The notes under the pieces: model-generated | The model's database searches: none | The model's input: only the letters and a program-made list of their open reading frames with translations | What the model was told of the DNA's origin: nothing | Translations under genes and position numbers: made by a program | Source: Bacteroidota bacterium | GTDB taxonomy: Bacteria; Bacteroidota; Rhodothermia; Rhodothermales; Bin80 | Assembly (NCBI GenBank): GCA_026702635.1 | Contig: JAPPBZ010000153.1 | Location: 1-8,186, forward strand | Reading direction: 5' to 3' | Length of the DNA stretch: 8,186 nucleotides | In this document: positions 1-6,212 of the stretch, one piece after another | Layout: each line of letters starts with the position of its first letter | Position numbering within the stretch: the first letter of the stretch is position 1

Positions 1-22
1 GTTCCCACGCCGGGGTGCTGGA

Positions 23-48
23 CCCCCCACGCCTTCGCGCGTGGGGGG
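23..48. repeat. GC-rich perfect inverted repeat (hairpin) at the window edge
   Basis: Six C plus ACGC at 23-32 pair perfectly with GCGT plus six G at 39-48, giving a 10-bp stem with a 6-base loop (CTTCGC). Neither strand shows a T-run next to the stem, so it does not look like a standard intrinsic terminator. The 8-mer CCCACGCC at 26-33 also occurs at 4-11, inside a less perfect GC-rich stretch. The stem could be a transcript-stabilising hairpin, a dispersed palindromic element, or a terminal repeat of an array continuing leftwards. The window shows only this one clear copy, so its identity is open. Confidence 0.6.
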
Positions 49-273
49 AGTAGGGTGAGAAATCTTACCGGTAGATATTGCTCTCGCCAACCCCATTAAT
101 TCGGCAATCTAGTCCTTGTTCCAAAGGTATATTTTTGCGAGCTTGGTTTCGCCAATACCATGGTACCTGATCACTTCCACTACAAAACTCTGCTTCGCTG
201 CTACTTTACATTCCCATTAAAACAGGGATACGTTTCCAAGAGAAGCAGCATGTGCTTCAGGAGTATGGCCCCA
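49..273. other. Intergenic region downstream of murJ, no gene seen
   Basis: No reading frame here has a recognisable product, and no tRNA could be folded by eye. The stretch looks more AT-rich than its surroundings. It contains a 10-base palindrome (TACCATGGTA, 156-165) and a 6-bp stem GAAGCA/TGCTTC (242-247 with 253-258, loop of 5). The second lies just beyond the murJ stop but has no adjoining T-run in the murJ direction, so it is at best a weak transcript end. Confidence 0.4.
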
Positions 274-1938
274 TTACCTCAGTCGGCCAAGCCAGGCTTT
301 TAGCTCTGAACGACCTCTTAAATTTGAAAGATTTAGATAGGTCGCGGCAAAAAGAGCTGTGACGGTAATCCCACTCCAAAGTGGACTCCAATTTTGAGTG
401 ACGACATACCAAAAAGCAATGGTCGGGATTAGTGAAATCAGTACTATCAGTATCATTTCCCCTACAGCACGCCAAGGAATAAATGCCGTCTCTAATCGGC
501 GCTTCAACGCCCGCCCAAGGAAAAACCACTCAACCCACGCTGCGACAGCGCTACCTGCCGCCAGCCCGACCGCACCAAAGTACAGCGTCGATGAACCGGC
601 CCCTGTGACCTGCGACACCGGTAGCTGATCAAGTACAAACATTGCAGGGATTGCCACCACCAGTGCAACGATGGCACGGACCAGTGCCATGCGTGCCGGG
701 GTACGGGTATCGCCGAGAGCCCAAAATCCGTTCTGCAACAAGCGGCTACCGACTGTTGCCAATAGACCGAGGCTGTATGTGGCCAGAATGAAATAGGTGA
801 GCCAATTATCATCAATCCCGAACAAGCCCCCACGATAAATCGCTCCAATGATTACATAGCCCAATGCGATGTACCCCAGAGCTGTGGGAACTGCCAGAAA
901 TAAACCCTGCCGAAGTCCTGCACGAATCCTGTCTGCCATGCGGGTAAAGCTGCTGGCCCCAATTCGCGTGAGCTCTGGCAACTCAGCCGCCGCAACCGAT
1001 AGACCAAATAATGAAATCGGAAGGATGTAGAGGACCTGTGCATACCCGATACTTGCTACAGCCCCCTCAACCAGAAGCGTTGCGAGCAAGATGTCCACAT
1101 ACGCCGAGAGCTGGGCAACGCCTCGACCCGCCAATGCAGGCCCCACGGCGGCTAATGCTTGACGTACGCCGTCCACACGAGTAGAGAGACCGAGGCGAAA
1201 TCCTTTTATCACAAATGCAACCGATGGCAATTGAATCAGAAACTGCATCAAACCGCCAATTACTCCGCCAAGAAAAACCGCGGTCAGGAGCCGGGTAAGG
1301 GTCTCCGGCAATATAGAGGCTTCATTCTCCCCTGGAGTGAACCCAATCATGCTTCCGACACCCAGGAGCGAGCCGATAATAGTCACATTCCATAATATCG
1401 GTGCAAAGTAGGGCATGAGAAATCGCCGGTGACTATTGAGGACACCCAGCGCCCAGGAAGACAGGACTAGGATGCCGGCCATTGGGAAAGCAAGCCGAAC
1501 CATGTCAACCGCCAGAAGGAGCCGGTCCACCTCCCGCAACCCGGCAACTACCTCTGCGGCATCCCCAACAAACCCTCGCATGAGTACGGAACAGATGGGG
1601 TGGGCCAGCCAAACTCCCAACAGCACACCCGCACAGACCACTGCCGTGAGTAACCCGAGAATACTGCCAGCAAATCGCCCCGCCGCCTCCGGTCTCCCTT
1701 CCTCGATCATCTTGCTATACACGGGAATGAATGCTGCCGACATCGTGCCTTCGCCAAGCAAGTTCTGTAGAGCGTTCGGTGCCTGGAATGCTGCTCTCAA
1801 TACATCCGCGTGTGCTCCACTGCCAAAATAACGGGCCATGAGACTCCATCGAATCAGACCCAATACACGACTCGAAAGAATCCCCAGTGCCACGACAGAG
1901 GCGCGGTTTCCCTCTGGAGTTTTCGCCTCATCCATCAT
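274..1938 (-). CDS. murJ: Lipid II flippase MurJ (MviN family)
   Basis: This is an integral inner-membrane protein of the MOP exporter superfamily that flips undecaprenyl-linked peptidoglycan precursor (lipid II) to the periplasmic side. The N-terminus has the family signature SRVLGLIR followed by an ARYFGSG segment, an Asp (D45) and a PNALQNLLGEG motif. Many hydrophobic segments follow, consistent with about 14 transmembrane helices. I start it at the ATG ATG pair (1938/1935), just after AGGGG at good spacing, giving 554 residues. An in-frame ATG at 1977 would add 13 residues, and a longer frame to 2034 would run into ruvA, so I reject that one. By visual alignment E. coli R18, R24 and D39 are kept (R24, R30, D45), but R52 is Gln58 and R270 is Val302. 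It is divergent from ruvA. The MurJ family call is firm; the exact start is less so. Confidence 0.93.
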   Translation of the reverse strand: MMDEAKTPEGNRASVVALGILSSRVLGLIRWSLMARYFGSGAHADVLRAAFQAPNALQNLLGEGTMSAAFIPVYSKMIEEGRPEAAGRFAGSILGLLTAVVCAGVLLGVWLAHPICSVLMRGFVGDAAEVVAGLREVDRLLLAVDMVRLAFPMAGILVLSSWALGVLNSHRRFLMPYFAPILWNVTIIGSLLGVGSMIGFTPGENEASILPETLTRLLTAVFLGGVIGGLMQFLIQLPSVAFVIKGFRLGLSTRVDGVRQALAAVGPALAGRGVAQLSAYVDILLATLLVEGAVASIGYAQVLYILPISLFGLSVAAAELPELTRIGASSFTRMADRIRAGLRQGLFLAVPTALGYIALGYVIIGAIYRGGLFGIDDNWLTYFILATYSLGLLATVGSRLLQNGFWALGDTRTPARMALVRAIVALVVAIPAMFVLDQLPVSQVTGAGSSTLYFGAVGLAAGSAVAAWVEWFFLGRALKRRLETAFIPWRAVGEMILIVLISLIPTIAFWYVVTQNWSPLWSGITVTALFAATYLNLSNLRGRSELKAWLGRLR

Positions 1939-1951
1939 CTTGCCCCTGTGT

Positions 1952-1980
1952 TTGTGAACCAGTCGTATCTTGCCCATAAT
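1952..1980 (+). promoter_or_regulatory. Putative sigma70-type promoter for ruvA
   Basis: TTGTGA (1952-1957) and CATAAT (1975-1980) are separated by exactly 17 bases, matching 4/6 and 5/6 of the -35 and -10 consensus. Transcription would start near 1986-1988, only about 4-6 bases before the ruvA ATG at 1992, so the message would be almost leaderless. The site lies in the murJ-ruvA divergent spacer and would overlap murJ only if murJ starts at 1977. It is a sequence match only. Confidence 0.35.
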
Positions 1981-1991
1981 CCGCCAAATCC

Positions 1992-2573
1992 ATGATTGAA
2001 TACATTGAAGGGATCCTGAGCAGCAAAGGGCCAACCCACGCAGTCATCGATGTGCAAGGAATTGGATACCGCGTTTTCATTCCGATGTCTACCTCTGATA
2101 AATTGCCTGAAACCGGTAAAAAAGTACGACTGCTTACACATCATTATACCCGGGAAGACCGGGAGCAGTTATTTGGGTTCGTTTCTGCCGGTGAGCGGGC
2201 AATTTTTGAATTGTTTCTCAGTGTCTCTGGAATCGGTCCGAGGATTGCCATTGCAGCTCTTTCAACTTTGTCTCCTGAGGAACTGGTAAAATACATCACC
2301 CTGAGAGAGCCGGTCATGCTGCAACGCATCAACGGGGTCGGTCGCAAAACTGCTGAACGTCTGGTGGTAGATCTGTTTGATCGCATCAGTGAACTGGATC
2401 TTGCACAGGTAGATACCTCCGGGGCAACCAATGCCCGGGCAGATGCACTCGCCGCCCTGGAAACTCTTGGGGTTTCCCGTGCAAAGGCCGAACACTTGCT
2501 ACGTAAAGTCATGCGGTCTCACCCCGAAGTCAATACAGCTGAAGAGTTTTTGCAACTAGCTCTTGGCCAGTAG
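1992..2573 (+). CDS. ruvA: Holliday junction branch migration protein RuvA
   Basis: RuvA binds four-way DNA junctions as a tetramer and loads the RuvB motor for branch migration in recombinational repair. The 193-residue length is normal. Residues 1-62 form the OB-fold domain and include the acidic pin pair E55-D56 in TREDREQLFGF, at the same numbers as in E. coli. Two helix-hairpin-helix motifs follow: VSGIGPRIA (about 78-86) and INGVGRKTAE (about 113-122). After a flexible linker, residues 148-193 are the RuvB-binding domain III. The ATG at 1992 begins MIEYIEG, the expected N-terminus. No Shine-Dalgarno is visible upstream, in keeping with the near-leaderless promoter. Neither ruvB nor ruvC is in the window. 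It heads a run of four same-strand genes. Confidence 0.97.
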   Translation: MIEYIEGILSSKGPTHAVIDVQGIGYRVFIPMSTSDKLPETGKKVRLLTHHYTREDREQLFGFVSAGERAIFELFLSVSGIGPRIAIAALSTLSPEELVKYITLREPVMLQRINGVGRKTAERLVVDLFDRISELDLAQVDTSGATNARADALAALETLGVSRAKAEHLLRKVMRSHPEVNTAEEFLQLALGQ

Positions 2574-2613
2574 TTACCTTAATTCGTGATCTGAACCATC
2601 CTTTATTCCTCCG

Positions 2614-3651
2614 ATGAAAAAAACCCCTATGACCCGACGAGATTTCATCCGAAGCAGCGCCGTTGCCAGCGCGGCGACCGTCCTCCGACCAAAAATACAC
2701 TCCGCCGCCGGTCCGGTCGCAATTGCAAGTCGAAATGGCCTCGGTGCAGTGGCCCGTGCGATTGAAGAGATAAATGCGGGAGCCAATGCACTGGACGCAG
2801 TGGTCGCAGGTGTTAACCTAGTGGAAGAAGACCCAAATGACAGAACCGTAGGATATGGCGGTCTTCCAAATGCAAATGGCATCGTTGAATTAGACTCTGC
2901 GGTCATGCATGGCCCGACGGGCAGAGCGGGAGCTGTGGCTTCCCTCCAGGGCATTAAATATCCGTCCAAGGTTGCAAAACTTGTGCTTGAACGCACCGAT
3001 CATGTGCTACTGGTCGCAAAGGGAGCACAGGACTTTGCTCGAATGCACGGCTTCTCCATCGAGAACTTGCTTACACAGGAAGCCCGTGAAATTTGGGTTC
3101 GATGGCGTGAAACCCTCTCCAATCGGGATGACTATTTGCCTCCCCATGGGCCGGACGATGTGGATCTAGGAGAAGCCATGCAACGCAGTTATGAGCACTG
3201 GGGAACCATCCATTGCTCGGCAATGGATCTGCAGGGAAATATCAGCAGTGTGACGACAACGAGTGGCCTGGCATTCAAAATTCCTGGTCGTGTAGGGGAT
3301 TCTCCCATCATTGGAGCTGGCCTTTACTGTGACAACGAGGTCGGAGCGGCCGGGTCAACCGGACGCGGGGAAGCCAACCTTGAGAATTGCTGCAGCTTTC
3401 TGATCGTGGAACGCATGCGCATGGGAGACAGCCCGGAAGATGCATGTTTGTATGCGTGCGAGCGTATTGCACAAAATACACACCTAGCTCGACTGCAAAA
3501 TCAGGCGGGAGAACCCGCATTTAATGTGTCGTTCTATGCATTCAACAAGGCCGGTGAGGTTGCCGGTGCTCGCATTCGGGGAGCCGCACAAATGGCCGTT
3601 GCTGATAATGATGGAGCCAGACATGTTGAGATGGCATACCTCTATGCCTAA
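2614..3651 (+). CDS. Tat-exported N4-(beta-N-acetylglucosaminyl)-L-asparaginase family Ntn hydrolase
   Basis: This belongs to the glycosylasparaginase / type III asparaginase family, which cleaves GlcNAc-asparagine or related beta-aspartyl amides. The N-terminus has a twin-arginine motif (TRRDFIR, residues 7-13) and a short Ala-rich hydrophobic stretch, so export as a folded protein is predicted. Residues from about 34 to 197 correspond to the alpha chain, with conserved GANALDAV and VGYGGLPN. The predicted nucleophile is Thr198 in HWGTIH, exposed by self-cleavage after Gly197. The beta chain has GRVGDSPIIGAG (R226, D229) and STGRGE (T249, G250), matching substrate residues of the human enzyme. 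The human Trp11 position appears to be replaced (SRNG), and Gly instead of Asp precedes Thr. The substrate may therefore be a plain beta-aspartyl amide or peptide. No Shine-Dalgarno is visible; ATG 2629 is an alternative start keeping the Tat motif. It lies 40 bases after ruvA and 10 before trmB. Confidence 0.88.
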   Translation: MKKTPMTRRDFIRSSAVASAATVLRPKIHSAAGPVAIASRNGLGAVARAIEEINAGANALDAVVAGVNLVEEDPNDRTVGYGGLPNANGIVELDSAVMHGPTGRAGAVASLQGIKYPSKVAKLVLERTDHVLLVAKGAQDFARMHGFSIENLLTQEAREIWVRWRETLSNRDDYLPPHGPDDVDLGEAMQRSYEHWGTIHCSAMDLQGNISSVTTTSGLAFKIPGRVGDSPIIGAGLYCDNEVGAAGSTGRGEANLENCCSFLIVERMRMGDSPEDACLYACERIAQNTHLARLQNQAGEPAFNVSFYAFNKAGEVAGARIRGAAQMAVADNDGARHVEMAYLYA

Positions 3652-3661
3652 GGCTTGAGCC

Positions 3662-4621
3662 ATGCCTCTCTTTCTGGATCTGCCGAAGCTGCCATTGCCG
3701 GCAACGAATGTGGAACTATTCCACCGCGATGCTCCGGTCGTGTTGGAAATTGGGTTCGGCGATGGTAGCTTTCTGGAATGGATTGCCAAAACACACCCGG
3801 AATGGAACTGCCTCGGAGCAGATGTCGCACGCGGATCCGTTACGCGTGCATTCAAGCGCTTGCGCAGCGCGAATGTATCCAACGTTCGGCTACATCATGG
3901 AAGTGGTTTGTTTCTTTTGCGCAATGTTCTATCTAACGAGAGCGTTTCTCGGGTCTATGTGAATTTTCCCGACCCCTGGCGAAAGGAACGACATGCCGAA
4001 AAACGACTGTTTCAGCATTCGTTTTTTGAACTGCTTGCTGCCCGCCTCATCGCGAATGGCTCATTGCTCGTAACCACAGATGATGGGTCCTACTTTGAAC
4101 AAACCCTCTCAATAGCCCTTAAATCGGGCTACTACAAGGTAACCGAACCTCCTCCTCCCCGTACAGTTCTTCAAACAAAGTATGCATCCAAATGGCGCGA
4201 AGCTGGCCGCAGCTTTTACCATGCACACATACAGAAGCAGGTCCGGCATACACCGGAAATTCCTCCTGAAATTCGCAAAGAAAATGGCATGCATCACGCA
4301 CTCCTGAATGGATCAATTCCAGAAATCACTGAATTTGAGAAGGTGGTTCACCATTTCCCCAAGGGCCACGTTGTAATCCTGGATGTATTGCAGATGATTG
4401 GCCAAAGAGGGCTGGTTTTTGTCGCACGCTCCCATGAACCGGAACTGGTACAGGAACTCTTTATCCAACTTCGCCCCGCAGGGAAAGCGGATGCCGATCT
4501 GCTTTTGAGTGTGATGAATTTCGGTAACCCAATTGCAACACGTGGAACCAGTGAGGCGGTAAAAGCTGTCAGCCGCTGGCTGACACAGCAGGACCTAACA
4601 CTTAGCGGCACCTATTATTAA
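3662..4621 (+). CDS. trmB: tRNA (guanine-N7-)-methyltransferase TrmB, C-terminally extended form
   Basis: TrmB uses S-adenosylmethionine to form m7G at position 46 of the tRNA variable loop in the cytoplasm. The SAM-binding motif EIGFGDGSFLEW lies at 29-40, the signature NFPDPWRKERHAEKRL at 101-116 (the Asp and Arg/Lys/His of the catalytic and tRNA-contact region), TDDGSYF at 139-145, and the late motif TKYASKWREAGRSFYH at 172-187. These cover the whole catalytic domain in about 190 residues. The remaining 130 residues are an extension absent from the short E. coli type; from family knowledge, long forms occur in Aquifex and Deinococcus-Thermus. The start is 10 bases after the preceding stop, with a weak AAGG upstream. 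Translation is probably coupled to the asparaginase. The role of the extension cannot be told from the sequence. Confidence 0.92.
   Translation: MPLFLDLPKLPLPATNVELFHRDAPVVLEIGFGDGSFLEWIAKTHPEWNCLGADVARGSVTRAFKRLRSANVSNVRLHHGSGLFLLRNVLSNESVSRVYVNFPDPWRKERHAEKRLFQHSFFELLAARLIANGSLLVTTDDGSYFEQTLSIALKSGYYKVTEPPPPRTVLQTKYASKWREAGRSFYHAHIQKQVRHTPEIPPEIRKENGMHHALLNGSIPEITEFEKVVHHFPKGHVVILDVLQMIGQRGLVFVARSHEPELVQELFIQLRPAGKADADLLLSVMNFGNPIATRGTSEAVKAVSRWLTQQDLTLSGTYY
4567..4585. repeat. Perfect 8-bp inverted repeat inside the end of trmB
   Basis: TGTCAGCC (4567-4574) and GGCTGACA (4578-4585) flank the trinucleotide GCT. The hairpin would sit in the trmB coding 3' end, 66 bases before the next gene's start. 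No T-run follows. It may be chance within codons, or a transcript processing or stability element between trmB and the methyltransferase gene. Confidence 0.45.
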
Positions 4622-4651
4622 CGGAGTCCATTTATTCTGCGATCAACTCTC

Positions 4652-5314
4652 ATGTCCCGATCTACACTCGCACTCACCGATGAATTACGTGAATATATCC
4701 TGGATGTCTCACTGCGCGAGCATCCCCTTTTAGCCGAGCTGCGGGAAGAAACTGCACGGCATCCAGAGGCCAAGATGCAGATTTCTCCCGATCAGGGGCA
4801 GTTTATGGCAACCCTGTTGCGTCTAATGCAGGCACGATCCGTCTTGGAAATTGGCACCTTCACTGGATACTCCACCCTGGCAATGATGCTGGCACTCCCT
4901 TCCGATGGACATATCGTTGCATGTGACATCAGTGAGGATTACACCAAAGTGGCACGTAGGTACTGGTCGGAAGCTGGAGTTGCTGATCGGATTACGCTAC
5001 ATATAGCTCCTGCATCACAAACCCTACATGAGCTTCTTGCAAGCGGGAAAGCAAATACGTTTGATGCCGCCTTCATTGATGCGGATAAAGAAAGTTATGA
5101 TGTGTATTTCGAGAAATCCCTGCCTCTGGTTCGACCTGGCGGATTGATCATGATTGACAATGTCCTGCGTGGAGGAGATGCTGCTAATCCTGCAACAGAA
5201 AGCGCATCCACACAGTCTATCCAGACTCTAAACAAAAAACTCCATCAGGATTCCCGGGTGCATCTGACTCTGGTACCCATTGGGGACGGAATGACCTTAC
5301 TGCAAAAGATCTGA
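4652..5314 (+). CDS. Class I SAM-dependent O-methyltransferase (caffeoyl-CoA OMT-like)
   Basis: The 220-residue length and motif order fit the bacterial O-methyltransferase family related to caffeoyl-CoA and catechol O-methyltransferases, which methylate hydroxyl groups of small molecules using a divalent metal. Motif I is LEIGTFTGYSTL (65-76), an acidic ribose-binding residue follows in ACDIS (D92), and the metal/post-motif region is FIDADKESY (141-149), with IDNVLRGG (168-175) completing the metal site. No signal peptide is present, so it is cytoplasmic. The start ATG at 4652 has no Shine-Dalgarno at normal distance; the GGAG near 4623 is too far upstream. It follows trmB by 30 bases and is probably last in the run. 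The physiological substrate cannot be inferred from these neighbours. Confidence 0.88.
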   Translation: MSRSTLALTDELREYILDVSLREHPLLAELREETARHPEAKMQISPDQGQFMATLLRLMQARSVLEIGTFTGYSTLAMMLALPSDGHIVACDISEDYTKVARRYWSEAGVADRITLHIAPASQTLHELLASGKANTFDAAFIDADKESYDVYFEKSLPLVRPGGLIMIDNVLRGGDAANPATESASTQSIQTLNKKLHQDSRVHLTLVPIGDGMTLLQKI

Positions 5315-5393
5315 CCCCGCTCTCGCTGCTCATCAAGCGGGCGCAATCCAAATACAGTCAGGGCAATCATCCGCCTCCGTAGTGTACCCTGTT
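5315..5393. other. Convergent spacer between methyltransferase and permease genes
   Basis: This 79-base gap lies where two transcription units meet. CCCGCT (5316-5321) can pair with AGCGGG (5336-5341) across a 14-base loop, and CAGGG with CCCTG further on across an even longer loop. Neither has a T-run, so no convincing bidirectional terminator is visible. Confidence 0.35.
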
Positions 5394-6212
5394 CTAAACT
5401 TCGGCCCGGCGCCTCAACCAGTTTACCGTCATAAGCAAGAGGACCGCAAATACGATCAAAAACGTTGCAACGGCTAAAATCGCTGGACTGATCTGCTCTC
5501 TGATCCCCGCCCACATCTGACGTGGGATCGTACGCTGCTCGGTACCTGCCATAAACAGCACGACGATTACTTCGTCAAAGGATATTGCAAAGGCAAAAAG
5601 GGCACCAGACATCACTCCGGGGGAAATTAGTGGAAATTGCACACGCCGGAACGTAGTCCACGGACCCGCTCCCAGACTTGCTGCTGCATTGTTGAGGGTA
5701 GGATCGTAGGCGGCCAAAGTAGCCGTCACCGTAACGACGACAAATGGAACCCCCAGTGTGGCGTGAGCCAAGATAATACTCAGATAGGTCTGCCCAAGTC
5801 CAAGACCCGAATAGAAGAAAAACATGCCGGCCGCTGCAATGATCACGGGGACCACCATTGGCGAAATAATCACTCCCATGATCACGCGTCGCGCAGGCAT
5901 GTTCGGGTTTGCAAGTCCGAGTGCCGCCAGCGTGCCGAGTATGGTCGCCAGCAGCGTCGCACTGGTTCCGATGACGACACTGTTTACCAGACTGTTCCTC
6001 CACACCTCATTCTGGGCGATCTCGCGATACCATCGGAATGACCACGCATCCGGATCCAACCTCAACATCGCTTCGGAGAATGTAAAATATGGCTCGGCAT
6101 TGAAGCTGAGTGGGACGATCACGATGATCGGAGCAATCAAAAACACGAACACAAGCGTGCAAAAACCCAAATAGGCAATTCGTCCCAGCCTCGGCCGTAT
6201 GATACCCATCAT
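5394..6212 (-). CDS. ABC transporter permease, PotC-like (polyamine/opine family)
   Basis: This is the second inner-membrane permease of a binding-protein-dependent importer of the spermidine/putrescine-type family. It has 272 residues and about six hydrophobic segments (roughly 12-34, 74-100, 110-133, 142-165, 201-220 and 243-263). The cytoplasmic EAA loop that contacts the ATPase is AAASLGAGPWTTFRRVQFPL (176-195), and the SFDE motif typical of PotC relatives is at 211-214. The start codon shares one base with the upstream permease stop (TAATG, 6214-6210), so translation is coupled. A second ATG directly follows at 6209. It is the last gene of the minus-strand cassette. The family is clear; the transported substrate is not. 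Confidence 0.93.
   Translation of the reverse strand: MMGIIRPRLGRIAYLGFCTLVFVFLIAPIIVIVPLSFNAEPYFTFSEAMLRLDPDAWSFRWYREIAQNEVWRNSLVNSVVIGTSATLLATILGTLAALGLANPNMPARRVIMGVIISPMVVPVIIAAAGMFFFYSGLGLGQTYLSIILAHATLGVPFVVVTVTATLAAYDPTLNNAAASLGAGPWTTFRRVQFPLISPGVMSGALFAFAISFDEVIVVLFMAGTEQRTIPRQMWAGIREQISPAILAVATFLIVFAVLLLMTVNWLRRRAEV

Noticed and set aside
1..60. CRISPR array
   Set aside because: Only one complete palindromic unit is visible and the upstream similarity is an 8-mer, so there is no repeat-spacer periodicity.
110..170. tRNA-like segment ending in a CCA (GGTTTCGCCAATACCA)
   Set aside because: No 7-bp acceptor stem or proper T-arm can be formed, and no D-arm or anticodon arm fits.
1939..2034. 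Longer N-terminus for MurJ extending across the ruvA start
   Set aside because: The extra residues do not resemble MurJ, and the extension beyond 1991 would overlap the well-defined RuvA start on the opposite strand.
2144..2512. 122-codon open frame antisense to ruvA
   Set aside because: It is a shadow of ruvA with Ser/Arg-rich, low-information translation and no recognisable domain.
5316..5341. Intrinsic terminator between the convergent units
   Set aside because: The stem is only 6 bp with a 14-base loop and no T-run on either strand.
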